From an uncultured Oscillospiraceae bacterium (lineage in GTDB: Bacteria; Bacillota; Clostridia; Oscillospirales; Oscillospiraceae), in contig CAKTRJ010000029.1 in assembly GCA_934597345.1 (NCBI GenBank), positions 1 to 32,783 on the forward strand: a stretch of 32,783 nucleotides of DNA. The letters run 5' to 3'. Made by a program: the position numbers and the translations under genes. A model generated the notes under the pieces. The model was given only the letters and a program-made list of their open reading frames with translations, was not told the DNA's origin and did no database searches. Shown in pieces: positions 1-7,055 of this stretch (positions are counted from its first letter, which is position 1; the number at the start of each line of letters is the position of its first letter).

Positions 1-632
1 GTAACGGTCACATAGGCACTGACCTTGAAGGTCACGTCCTCGGTGATAGTGGTGCCGTTCACGGCGTCCTCCCGCCATACGGTGGCGTTGATCTTAAAGG
101 GCACGGCATAGCGTCCCTTGCTGGCGAACTCGCTGATCTTGAACTCGAACCACACCTCCGCCGTGGAGTTGTAGGACATATCCTTTAAGCGCTGCACATC
201 GCTGGCGTAGATCAGCTCAAAGGGCCAGTTGGACACGCTGGCGTCGGTAGGCACATCGGGATAGATGTTGATGCTGCGCAGCATGTATTTCTCGCTGGGC
301 AGATATTCCTTGTTGACCGCCAGCGGCAGCACGATCTTCACCACCTGACCGGGAACGCCTTTGGGGGACTGTGCGCCGGTATCCATCAGGATCAGGGCGT
401 TGGCGTCGCTGGGTATGACCTTGATATCCGTGTTGGGCTTTTCGTCCGTAACCGAGACCCCGCTGACGCCGGCATCCTCTCCGTTTTCGTAAGACGTGTA
501 AGCCTCAATGGTGCTGTCATCTATCACATCCTCTGTGACTTCTTCCGCCATAGCGACGGCGGGCAGCAGGGATACTGTCATCCATACGCAGATCAACAGG
601 GCCAGTACCCGTTTTACCGTTTCTCTTTTCAC
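1..632 (-). CDS. Secreted protein, N-terminal part (cut by window edge)
   Basis: The reading frame is open from a GTG at 632-630 to the window edge (210 codons), so only the N-terminus is visible. The first ~28 residues are a signal peptide: a basic start (MKRETVKR), a hydrophobic core (VLALLICVWMTVSLLP) and an AMA-like cleavage site. The mature part is acidic at first, then rich in alternating beta-strand segments, as in the Ig-like/S-layer-associated proteins often encoded beside MacB-type exporters. I cannot name a domain. The GTG overlaps the TGA of the upstream ATPase gene (GTGA, 4 bp), so translation is probably coupled. It is the last visible gene of the 5626-to-1 operon. It may be the extracytoplasmic partner of an FtsX/MacB-like permease outside the window; that is inference. 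Confidence 0.75.
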   Translation of the reverse strand, partial: MKRETVKRVLALLICVWMTVSLLPAVAMAEEVTEDVIDDSTIEAYTSYENGEDAGVSGVSVTDEKPNTDIKVIPSDANALILMDTGAQSPKGVPGQVVKIVLPLAVNKEYLPSEKYMLRSINIYPDVPTDASVSNWPFELIYASDVQRLKDMSYNSTAEVWFEFKISEFASKGRYAVPFKINATVWREDAVNGTTITEDVTFKVSAYVTV

Positions 633-1348
633 TGTGCGTTCTCCTCTCCGGTGTGGTGATTTTCTATCTCTATCTTTCCGTCACTGAAATAGACGGTACG
701 ATCCGTGTAACGCTGCATCTGCGGGTCATGGGAGCTGAGGATGAAAGTGGTGTTCCGCTCCCGGAAGATCTCGCACAGCAACTCCATGACCTCCTGGCCG
801 GTACGGCTGTCCAGATTCCCGGTAGGCTCGTCCGCCAGCACGATGGAGGGCTCCGTAATAATGGCCCGGGCGATACTGACGCGCTGCTGCTGACCGCCTG
901 ACAGCTCCGCAGGCCGGTGATCTACGTGTCCGCGCAGTCCCACGCGGCTCAGGGCCTGCCACGCCAGCCAATTCCGTTCATCCTCCGGTACGCCCCGGAT
1001 GGCCAGCGGCAGTGCCACATTCTCCAGTGCCGTATACTGGGGCAAATTATTGTAGTTCTGAAAGACGAAGCCGATATAGCGGCGGCGGAACCTTGTCCGC
1101 TGCTCCTCGTCCATAGCCTCCAAATGATGCTTGCCTCGGACAATGATCTCCCCCTCCGTGGGCGGCTCAAGACCTGCCAGCATATTCAGCATGGTGGACT
1201 TACCGGAGCCGCTGCGGCCTGCGACACAGACAAATTCGCCTTGCAGCACGGACATGTCCACGCCATCCAGCGCACGAACCGTGTTGCCGCCGACGGTGTA
1301 GTGCTTCTTCAGCCCCACCGTCCTGATGATCGTTTTTCGTTCACTCAT
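629..1348 (-). CDS. ABC transporter ATPase, MacB/LolD type
   Basis: This 239-residue protein is a complete nucleotide-binding subunit. Walker A is GRSGSGKS at residues ~44-51, the Q-loop is near FQNYNNLP (~97-103), the signature LSGGQ is at ~149-153, Walker B is IVLADEP at ~169-175 with D-loop GNLD, and the switch His is in SSHDP. The Gly-Asn-Leu-Asp after Walker B and the overall length are typical of the MacB/LolD/FtsE group, which works with FtsX-fold permeases on lipoprotein, peptide or macrolide transport or on mechanotransmission. No such permease is visible, so it may lie beyond the left edge. The ATG at 1348 overlaps the S-component stop by 8 bp and the gene's TGA overlaps the next start. 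Linkage to an ECF importer in one overlapping operon is unusual, because ECF modules already carry their own ATPases. Confidence 0.9.
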   Translation of the reverse strand: MSERKTIIRTVGLKKHYTVGGNTVRALDGVDMSVLQGEFVCVAGRSGSGKSTMLNMLAGLEPPTEGEIIVRGKHHLEAMDEEQRTRFRRRYIGFVFQNYNNLPQYTALENVALPLAIRGVPEDERNWLAWQALSRVGLRGHVDHRPAELSGGQQQRVSIARAIITEPSIVLADEPTGNLDSRTGQEVMELLCEIFRERNTTFILSSHDPQMQRYTDRTVYFSDGKIEIENHHTGEENAQ

Positions 1349-2270
1349 AGTTCTCTCTCGCTATCTCAAATGTGGAGGGCGGCAGCACATAGTTCCGCTC
1401 CTCCGCCGTCAGGCCGAATTTGATCTTGATGCGCTCCAGCTTCCGTACCCACGGGTCGCCCAGTGCCCACAGCACCAGAAACGTACACAGCCCGTGGCAG
1501 AAGTCGAAGAAAAAGCTGGATAGATAGGCCGCGCCTATCGTCTGCCAGGTAAGGGGGCTTACATACCCGATGATGAAATACAGGTTCATGATCCAGCCGT
1601 ACAGAAAGCCGGACAGGAAACCATAAAGGCACAGCCGCAGGGGCGCGTGGTCGGTAAGCTGCCGCACAAAATGCAGCAAATCGCCCCGGTTGGTATTCTC
1701 CGGACACAGCCTGTCCCACCATTGCGCCGCAAAGTGACGGCGGCTTCCTCCCTTGAATGCACCTGCATTTTGCAGGATACCGGCCAGAAAGCCCACCAGA
1801 CCCCAGGTGAACATCTGCCACGGCGTCCATGGCCCTTGCCCGAAGATGAAGTTGCTGACAAAGCCTGTCAGTGCGCCGGTGAGGAAGCCCGCCTCCGGCC
1901 CGAAGGCCACCGCCGTAATGATAATGATGGCGGAGCAGGGCTTGAAGTTGGGCAGGGGGATGATCTCGAACACGGTGCGGCCCACAACGCCAATGGCCGC
2001 CATCACCGCGATGGGCACCAGTTCACGGGCCTGAGGCTTCTTCTTATCAAATACCAGAACGAAAGGGATAGCGGAGGCCAGCAGGAACAGCAGGCCCAGC
2101 AGAATATCCGAATTCAGGATGATGTAATCCCAGAAGGTACGGGAGCCCACTGGATTGACCGCGGGGCGATGGCTGTGGTAATAGCCGAAGGCCACCATCA
2201 GGGCGGGCAGTACCAGAAGGATCACCCACGCGGCGGCTCTGGTGCGTTTGCTAACAAAGAGCTTCGACAC
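1341..2270 (-). CDS. ECF transporter S component (substrate-binding membrane protein)
   Basis: This 309-residue integral membrane protein has about six to seven hydrophobic segments and ends in a charged cytoplasmic tail. The central stretch with KPCSAIIIITAVAFGP and GFLTGALTGFVSNFIFGQGPW is typical of ECF S components, which bind a vitamin or cofactor and dock on the EcfT/EcfA module. The start is GTG at 2270, inside the 3' end of the A-component gene (49-bp overlap), and is preceded by a near-perfect GGAGGTGATC ribosome site. The substrate cannot be read from sequence. The DUF4430 lipoprotein of the same operon has the fold family of the transcobalamin C-terminal domain, so a corrinoid is a reasonable but unproven guess. 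Confidence 0.85.
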   Translation of the reverse strand: MSKLFVSKRTRAAAWVILLVLPALMVAFGYYHSHRPAVNPVGSRTFWDYIILNSDILLGLLFLLASAIPFVLVFDKKKPQARELVPIAVMAAIGVVGRTVFEIIPLPNFKPCSAIIIITAVAFGPEAGFLTGALTGFVSNFIFGQGPWTPWQMFTWGLVGFLAGILQNAGAFKGGSRRHFAAQWWDRLCPENTNRGDLLHFVRQLTDHAPLRLCLYGFLSGFLYGWIMNLYFIIGYVSPLTWQTIGAAYLSSFFFDFCHGLCTFLVLWALGDPWVRKLERIKIKFGLTAEERNYVLPPSTFEIARENYE

Positions 2271-3874
2271 GACGCGATCACCTCCTCACAGGTAATGTCC
2301 GTGGGGAAATGCTCCGCCGCGATGCGGTTGGCGTCGGTGGTATAGAAGCGGTTGCCCGCGAAGAAAGCGTGAGGCTCGCCCTCAGACAGCAGCAGGCCAT
2401 CAAACATCAGGGCGCAGCGCGTGGCGTAGCGGGCGGCAAACTCCACATCGTGGGTCACGATCAGGATGGACGTGCCGTCCCGACACAGCGCCTGCAGCAG
2501 CTTTGCCAGCTCCGCCTTGGCGTAGGCGTCCAGTCCCTTGGTGGGCTCGTCCAGCAGCAGCACCGTGGCCTCACGCAGCAGCAGCTTACCTACCGCCAGA
2601 CGTTGGATCTCACCGCCGGACAGGTCGTAGGGGTGCCGCGCCAGCAGGGGTGTCAGTTCCAGCTTCTCCGCCATCTGCATGGCCTTAGCCTGATCCTGAC
2701 CGGCGCTGTCCAGCAGCTCCTTTTCCACCGTATCGGCCACGAACAGGGAGCGTGCGTTCTGGGGCAGCATACAGAGCCGCTGTCCCTTCGATAGCTTCAC
2801 CTTGCCACGATAGGGCTTCTTGAAGGTTGCCAGCGTTTGCAGCAGCGTGGTCTTGCCCGCGCCGTTGCCGCCCAGCAGGCACAGCAGCTCGCCCTCCCGG
2901 AGCGTCACGTCTGTGCCCCGCAGGATGTCTTTGCTTTTTTCGGTATATCGGAACCAAAGCTCCTTGCCCTCTAAAACAACAAGGCGCTTTGCTTCTTTCT
3001 CAGTCTTTTGCGAATCAGGCGCGGCAGGCTCCTCCGTGATGGGCAGCAGCCGCTCCAAGCGGCGGCGGCCATCCCGCACCGTCAGGGGCAGCTCGTCCGT
3101 CTGCTCCAGCTCGCTGAAAATGCGGACAGCAGCGGGAAGTCCGAAGTAAATGCGGCTTTTCTCCGCGCTGCCGGACAGCTGCCACGCAATCTCAGCCGGT
3201 GCGCCGTCCGAAAGGATGCGGCCCTTGTCCATGGTCACTACACGATCGGCGGCGGGGAATACCTCGTCCAGCCGGTGTTCTGTCATAAAGATGGCAACAC
3301 CCAGTTCGCGGTTGATCCGCTGGACGGTGGCAAGCAGGTTGCGGGCGGCCAGCGGGTCTAACATGGAGGTTGGCTCGTCCAAGATCAGCAGCTTCGGCCC
3401 CATAGCCAGCGCCGAGGCCAGATTCATCAGCTGCTTCTGGCCGCCGGACAGCTCCGTGGTCTTGCTGCGGAACCATGTCTCCATGCCGAAAAAAGCGGCC
3501 ATCTCCGCCACACGGCGGCGGATCACGGGAACAGGCAGGGCCATATTTTCAAGGCCGAAGGCCAGCTCATGCCACACGAAATCGGTGACGATCTGGTTAT
3601 CCGGATTCTGCTGCACGAAGCCGATCTCCGCCGCGGCGGTCAGCTCCGGCAGCTGAGAGAGAGGTTTTTCCTTATAAAAGGTCTCGCCGGCCTTTGCCCC
3701 AACAGGCAGCAGGCCGGGCTTGGCATGGCGCAGAAGTGTGGTCTTGCCGCAGCCGGAGGGGCCGCACAGCACCACATACTCGCCTTTCTGTATCTCCAAT
3801 GTCACTTCGTCCAACGCCCGCGTTTCGGCCAGCGGGTAGGCGAAGCTCAGTTGGTCAAACCGTAAGAGCGCCAT
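2222..3874 (-). CDS. ECF transporter energizing ATPase, two ATPase domains fused
   Basis: This 550-residue protein carries two complete ABC ATPase domains, equivalent to EcfA1 and EcfA2 in one chain. Domain 1 has Walker A GPSGCGKTT at ~38-46, signature LSGGQ at ~142-146 and Walker B LLILDEP at ~162-168. Domain 2 has Walker A GGNGAGKTT at ~335-343, signature LSGGE at ~418-422 and Walker B VLLLDEP at ~438-444. A charged linker (~255-300) joins them. Such fusions are known in the YkoD/EcfAA type. It powers uptake by the S component through EcfT. The ATG at 3874 follows AAAGGAGGGCATCAG. It overlaps ecfT by 28 bp upstream and the S gene by 49 bp downstream, so the three subunits are very probably translated as a coupled set. 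Confidence 0.93.
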   Translation of the reverse strand: MALLRFDQLSFAYPLAETRALDEVTLEIQKGEYVVLCGPSGCGKTTLLRHAKPGLLPVGAKAGETFYKEKPLSQLPELTAAAEIGFVQQNPDNQIVTDFVWHELAFGLENMALPVPVIRRRVAEMAAFFGMETWFRSKTTELSGGQKQLMNLASALAMGPKLLILDEPTSMLDPLAARNLLATVQRINRELGVAIFMTEHRLDEVFPAADRVVTMDKGRILSDGAPAEIAWQLSGSAEKSRIYFGLPAAVRIFSELEQTDELPLTVRDGRRRLERLLPITEEPAAPDSQKTEKEAKRLVVLEGKELWFRYTEKSKDILRGTDVTLREGELLCLLGGNGAGKTTLLQTLATFKKPYRGKVKLSKGQRLCMLPQNARSLFVADTVEKELLDSAGQDQAKAMQMAEKLELTPLLARHPYDLSGGEIQRLAVGKLLLREATVLLLDEPTKGLDAYAKAELAKLLQALCRDGTSILIVTHDVEFAARYATRCALMFDGLLLSEGEPHAFFAGNRFYTTDANRIAAEHFPTDITCEEVIASCRSSLLANAPEPPRG

Positions 3875-4740
3875 CTGATGCCCTCCTTTGTCTCAAGAAT
3901 ACCGGGCAGGAACATCAGCACGGCGTAGAACGCGAACATGGTATAGCTGGCACTGCCCAGCACCACCGGCGTCATGGCGGGATAGAACTCCATAGTACCA
4001 TGCCCGAAGGCGCGGGCGGTGATGCAGATGCCCGCCACCGACAGGATAAGGCCCAGCGTTCGGGCATCCCGACTGTCAAAGCGGAACAGGTGGAAGGTGG
4101 TACGCCGCTTGGCACCATAGCCCCGGGCTTTCATGCTGTCCGCCGTCTCCACCGTCGCCTCCATGCTCATGGTCAGCAGCACCGACAGGTTCCGCAGGGC
4201 GCTGCCCAACCTTTGCAGCAGGCGCGTACCTTCTTCCTGTAACATGGCCTGAGACTGCCGGATCTCGCGGCGGTTTTGCTGAAGCTGGGGGATGAACCGC
4301 AGCGTCATGGTGATCAGCAGCGATGTGCCAGGGAAGGGCTTGCCGAAGAGATACAGGAACTTATCCGAGGTCATGACCTCCTGATAGCAGGTGAACCACA
4401 TGATGACTGCGCACAGGGAGCAGCCGGACACCAGACCGTAGCACACCGCTTCCAGCGTGTACCACAGGTGGTTGATGGTAAAGAGCATGGTCACGCCCCG
4501 ATGGTTGAATAGCGGATTGGCAAGGGCAATCAGCAGAAACATAGGCCCCACAAACCGCATGGTGTGGCCGTAGGCCCTCCAGCCTCGCAGCCGGATGGAA
4601 AACCAGCTGGCGCCCAGGAACGACAGCACCACCGTGACCGGGTGCATACAGGCCAGTGTCAGGCCCAGAACCAGTACGAAGTACGCCATACTGACCGCCG
4701 GATGCAGGTTCCCGAAGAAACGCATCCGGGTATCAGTCAT
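3847..4740 (-). CDS. ecfT: ECF transporter T component (transmembrane coupling subunit)
   Basis: This 297-residue membrane protein with about five to six hydrophobic segments is of the EcfT/CbiQ family. The diagnostic feature is the Ala-Arg-Gly coupling motif in SMKARGYGAKRRTTF, which contacts the ATPases; the second copy of that motif is not clear. I place the start at ATG 4740-4738 (MTDTRMRFFGNL), because the frame further upstream translates to low-complexity shadow of the neighbouring gene. This start overlaps the lipoprotein gene's TGA by 8 bp. The C-terminus overlaps the start of the fused ATPase gene by 28 bp. It forms the scaffold on which the S component turns during import. Confidence 0.88.
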   Translation of the reverse strand: MTDTRMRFFGNLHPAVSMAYFVLVLGLTLACMHPVTVVLSFLGASWFSIRLRGWRAYGHTMRFVGPMFLLIALANPLFNHRGVTMLFTINHLWYTLEAVCYGLVSGCSLCAVIMWFTCYQEVMTSDKFLYLFGKPFPGTSLLITMTLRFIPQLQQNRREIRQSQAMLQEEGTRLLQRLGSALRNLSVLLTMSMEATVETADSMKARGYGAKRRTTFHLFRFDSRDARTLGLILSVAGICITARAFGHGTMEFYPAMTPVVLGSASYTMFAFYAVLMFLPGILETKEGIRWRSYGLTN

Positions 4741-5626
4741 GGTTATCCTTCCATTCCTTGCCGTAGCCGTAGGGATCTCCGTTTTCCAGATCGCAGCCGA
4801 GGTCGCAGGTGTAGTTCCACTCAATGACCTCGCCGGGCTTGACGAAGTACACGCCGCAGCCGTAGTTGGGATACCAGTCGTTGACACAGTACATCCAGCC
4901 GCTCCAGCGGCCGCCGTCGAATTCATAGAGGTTATTGATGCCATCCACATAGCAGCCACTGGAGGTACCGCCCCGATAGGACATGTGGATCTTATATTTG
5001 TCGCAGACATAGGAGAGGACATCAAAGACCGTATCGCCCTCCTTGATCTCCACCGTGGTCACCGGCAGGATCACGCCGGAGGCGGGGACGATACCCGCCC
5101 ACTTGCTTTCCAGATGCATGCCGTTATTCACCGCCGTATCGCAGCGGATGGTGATGGTGACGGTGTTCTTCTTGCTATCCGGCTTCTGCTCCGGTGTGGG
5201 CGCGGGGGTATTGTTATCCTCGGGCTTCTGGTCGTTCTTCTTGCTGTCGTCCTTCTTACCGTTGGAAGTAGGCGCTGTATTGGTGACTTCCTCCTCCGGT
5301 GTTGTATCAGCACTCTGGTCTGTCTTGCTGCCCTTGTTGCCCTGGGGCGTGTCCGCGTCGCCCTGGGTATAGAAATCCGCCACGCTGTCAGGCTTGCTCT
5401 GGGACGGAGTGGTTGTTGTCTCCTTCTTTCCGAAGCTGAAAGCGTCCGTGATCCAGGAGTACCACGGCTTTTCCTCTTCCGGCTGGTCAGTTTCTTCGCC
5501 TACATAGTCCAGATCCAAGCCGCCGTTGCTGCCGCTGCCAGTTCCGGTCTGAGCGCAGGCGCACAGGCTCAGCAGCATCATGAGCGCCAGTATCGACGCG
5601 ATGATATATCTTAAATTCTTTTTCAT
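4733..5626 (-). CDS. Lipoprotein with C-terminal DUF4430 (transcobalamin-like) domain
   Basis: This 297-residue protein starts at ATG 5626, preceded by GAAGGAGATAAC. A lipoprotein signal peptide ends at Cys22 or Cys24 (LSLCAC). Residues ~25-170 are a low-complexity spacer rich in Asp, Glu, Lys, Thr and Pro. Such spacers lift a domain off the membrane through the wall. The C-terminal ~125 residues (VTITIRCDTAVNNG, DVLSYVCDKYKIHM, GCYVDGINNLYEFDGG, SGWMYCVNDWYPNYG, DLGCDLEN) match DUF4430, a beta-grasp domain related to the transcobalamin/intrinsic-factor C-terminus. It is the first gene of the ECF operon and so probably captures the ligand for that importer. This inference rests on operon position and fold family; no ligand residue is identifiable. 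Confidence 0.85.
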   Translation of the reverse strand: MKKNLRYIIASILALMMLLSLCACAQTGTGSGSNGGLDLDYVGEETDQPEEEKPWYSWITDAFSFGKKETTTTPSQSKPDSVADFYTQGDADTPQGNKGSKTDQSADTTPEEEVTNTAPTSNGKKDDSKKNDQKPEDNNTPAPTPEQKPDSKKNTVTITIRCDTAVNNGMHLESKWAGIVPASGVILPVTTVEIKEGDTVFDVLSYVCDKYKIHMSYRGGTSSGCYVDGINNLYEFDGGRWSGWMYCVNDWYPNYGCGVYFVKPGEVIEWNYTCDLGCDLENGDPYGYGKEWKDNHD

Positions 5627-5658
5627 GTTATCTCCTTCAGTCCCGTTCCGGGCTGTTA

Positions 5659-5710
5659 TTTTTGAGGTTGGCGGGAGGGGCCGGCAAACCCCTCCCGCTC
5701 TATGGGAAAG
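5659..5710 (-). repeat. Intergenic hairpin repeat, copy 1
   Basis: A 10-bp GC-rich palindrome (GCGGGAGGGG at 5671-5680 pairing with 5689-5698) lies upstream of the DUF4430 gene. On the minus strand it is preceded by CCATAG and followed by CCTCAAAAA. Copies 2 (5739-5788) and 3 (13022-13088) share this frame around different stem sequences, so structure rather than stem sequence is conserved. It may end transcription or shape the 5' leader of the operon. Confidence 0.6.
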
Positions 5711-5738
5711 ACTACGGCATATGCCGTCTCGGTTTGGC

Positions 5739-5788
5739 TTTTTGAGGAAGTGGGGATGGGGCGGCTTAAGCCCCATCCCCTATGGAAA
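5739..5788 (-). repeat. Intergenic hairpin repeat, copy 2
   Basis: Palindrome GGGGATGGGG (5752-5761) pairs with CCCCATCCCC (5771-5780). On the minus strand CCATAG stands before it and CTTCCTCAAAAA after it, the same frame as copy 1, which lies 34 bp away. Confidence 0.6.
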
Positions 5789-5790
5789 GC

Positions 5791-5814
5791 AGACAGTCTC
5801 CGTTCAGACTGTCT
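5791..5814 (-). terminator. Hairpin overlapping the stop of the HNH-repeat gene
   Basis: AGACAGTCT at 5791-5799 pairs with AGACTGTCT at 5806-5814 and spans the stop codon (5804-5806). On the minus strand only a weak T stretch follows (GCTTTCC), so termination efficiency is uncertain. Confidence 0.45.
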
Positions 5815-6352
5815 CAGCTTGACTGGGGGATGTTCCTGCTGGTTCCTGTGTCTGCGCAGCTTTTTCTGCTTCGCGCTGGCAGGCTGCTGTGTCGCGGGCT
5901 TCTTTTTTCTCCCGCTCCCGTTTTTCCTTCAGCTTCGCCTCCTGCGCGGCGCGGCGAATGGCGGATCTGGCTCGTTTTTCTTTCTTTTTGCGCTCGGATT
6001 CCTCGAAAAACAGCGGCTCCTGTATCTTCTTTTCCGCCCGGTAACGGGCGGTCTCCTTCAGCTGCAATACCTTTCTCACAGGCGGCAGCTCTGCCATTTC
6101 CAGCGCCGCTTCCCAGCTGCCGAAGCGCTGCTCGATAAACGCGCCGCCGTCCACCTCGCAGGGAGAGGGCGTATGCCGCAGCAGTCCAGCGTTGCGGGCC
6201 AGATACTGCGCCAGCTCATTAAGCGGCGTCTCCGCGTGTTCTTCGGCAAAGGCCGCGTCGCATTCCGCCAGTGCTGCCTCCGTGCGCTTGACCACATTGC
6301 GGTCAAACCAGCTCTTATAATTAAATTTTTCCCGTGGGTGTCTGTTGGACAT
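5804..6352 (-). CDS. Small basic protein with a homing-endonuclease-associated repeat
   Basis: This 182-residue protein starts at ATG 6352 behind AGGGAGGAGTATATCC. Residues ~45-90 carry the pattern of the HNH/homing-endonuclease-associated repeat (ELAQYLARNAG, TPSPCEV, then FIEQRFGSWEAALEMAEL). That small helical module is thought to bind DNA and is often found apart from any nuclease. No HNH catalytic motif is present. The C-terminal half (~95-165) is a highly charged Lys/Arg/Glu/Ala helix, possibly a coiled coil, and the tail is polar. It lies 20 bp behind a terminator and downstream of the non-coding RNA on the same strand, so its expression may depend on read-through from that RNA or from the invertible promoter. 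A role in nucleic-acid binding is inference. Confidence 0.65.
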   Translation of the reverse strand: MSNRHPREKFNYKSWFDRNVVKRTEAALAECDAAFAEEHAETPLNELAQYLARNAGLLRHTPSPCEVDGGAFIEQRFGSWEAALEMAELPPVRKVLQLKETARYRAEKKIQEPLFFEESERKKKEKRARSAIRRAAQEAKLKEKREREKKEARDTAACQREAEKAAQTQEPAGTSPSQAETV

Positions 6353-6371
6353 GGATATACTCCTCCCTTAC

Positions 6372-6404
6372 AAAAAATCGCCGGTTTTCCAAAGAAAACC
6401 AGCG
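6372..6404 (-). terminator. Intrinsic terminator before the HNH-repeat gene
   Basis: The 11-bp stem at 6379-6389 pairs with 6394-6404 (one mismatch), with a 4-base loop, and six T follow on the minus strand (6377-6372). It is the second terminator in tandem after the RNA's own at 6421-6448 and stands directly before the Shine-Dalgarno of the gene starting at 6352. Confidence 0.8.
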
Positions 6405-6420
6405 GTGATCCGGCAGAAAT

Positions 6421-6448
6421 AAAAACACGCTGACGACCCTCGTCAGCG
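6421..6448 (-). terminator. Intrinsic terminator of the non-coding RNA
   Basis: A perfect 9-bp stem (6428-6436 with 6440-6448) has a 3-base loop. On the minus strand GTG and then five T (6425-6421) follow. Confidence 0.85.
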
Positions 6449-6760
6449 CGCACTCCTGCCTATGCCGTCAGGGAGAGAGCGCCCGCTGTACAACACTGAT
6501 CCTCCATCGTGCAATTCTTCTGCCCTAACGTCATGAAGGACTTTTGTCCTTCTCGTACCTGAACCTACCTTCTCAGAGCGTTCGCTCCAATGGCTGCTAT
6601 TCGCCACACGGCATTTCTGCCGCTTTGGTTCATTCCTTACGTCAACAGCGCCGTCCGCAGGGGGTATTACCCCGTTCCTTCAAAACTGCCACCTGACGAT
6701 CTCTCGCCTTTACAGTGACAGCCACACGACTTCGCAAGATCTTATTTACTTGTCTGATAT
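6421..6760 (-). ncRNA. Large structured non-coding RNA (~340 nt), possibly raiA-type
   Basis: This stretch has no convincing reading frame. It is bounded by a TATAAT box (6767-6772) and a strong terminator (6421-6448), both on the minus strand, which gives a transcript of about 340 nt. Several local hairpins are visible in the RNA sense: GGGG-TAATA-CCCC (about 6661-6673), CGGC-AGAAAT-GCCG, GAGCG-AA-CGCTC, and AAGGAC-AAAA-GTCCTT (6534-6549). Long-range pairing is also possible: TCGTCAG in the 5' third matches the CTGACGA arm of the terminator. I found none of the landmarks of tmRNA, SRP RNA, RNase P, 6S, T-box or cobalamin riboswitch. The raiA motif of Bacillota and Actinobacteria is my best guess from size, terminated form and taxon, but I cannot confirm it. 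It lies just outside the left repeat of the invertible recombinase cassette. Confidence 0.6.
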
Positions 6761-6766
6761 GGATGA

Positions 6767-6793
6767 ATTATACTGTTGGAGTATGCGCATACT
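6767..6793 (-). promoter_or_regulatory. Promoter of the non-coding RNA with a 14-bp perfect palindrome
   Basis: The minus-strand -10 box TATAAT is at 6772-6767. The -35 is poor (best TTCAGT at 18 bp). Where a -35 would lie there is a perfect 14-bp palindrome AGTATGCGCATACT (6780-6793), a candidate operator or activator site. On the plus strand the same region holds TATACT with an upstream TTTACT at 18 bp, which could drive the recombinase gene divergently. Confidence 0.6.
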
Positions 6794-6820
6794 GAAAGAT
6801 GCCGACAGGCAGCCGGTGTA

Positions 6821-6846
6821 TTTCGTAAATCAAACACAATTTACGA
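6821..6846. repeat. Left recombination-site repeat (IRL) of the invertible cassette
   Basis: This 26-bp sequence is the exact reverse complement of 8236-8261. Internally it is two 8-bp inverted arms, TCGTAAAT (6823-6830) and ATTTACGA (6839-6846), around the asymmetric 8-bp spacer CAAACACA (6831-6838). That is the core-site layout of tyrosine recombinases. Identity stops at both ends of the 26 bp. Confidence 0.9.
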
Positions 6847-6874
6847 TAGTATAATGACACAAATTCCGCTTCCT

Positions 6875-6903
6875 ACTATACATTGTTTCGTAAAGGAAGT
6901 CAA
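6875..6903 (-). promoter_or_regulatory. Outward-facing promoter inside the invertible cassette
   Basis: On the minus strand there is TTGACT (6903-6898), a 17-bp spacer, and TATAGT (6880-6875): five of six consensus bases in each box at ideal spacing. It reads leftwards across IRL towards the non-coding RNA. A further half-site-like TTTCGTAAA lies within its spacer (6886-6894), so bound recombinase could repress the promoter. Confidence 0.75.
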
Positions 6904-7055
6904 CGGGAAAACCGGAAAAATTGCGGAAAAGCTCAAATTTCCTGTAGGACCGTGAAAAGAAACTGTTAAAAATTCCAAAAATTGGAAATCACATTTTGGA
7001 AACGCTGTGCTGTCTCATTTTTTGCCGTCAGGATCATCGTCAAGGAGGGAAGTTT

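Noticed and set aside
6421..6760. Cobalamin or other riboswitch controlling the ECF operon
   Set aside because: The landmarks (for example the B12-box GCCACTG in the right setting) are absent. The RNA is terminated twice, and a separate gene lies between it and the ECF operon.
6421..6760. tmRNA, SRP RNA, RNase P RNA or 6S RNA
   Set aside because: No tag frame with AANDNYALAA-like end, no GGAAGGAAGCAGC-like SRP tip, no GAGGAAAGTCCGGGC of RNase P, and no single long 6S-type hairpin with central bubble.
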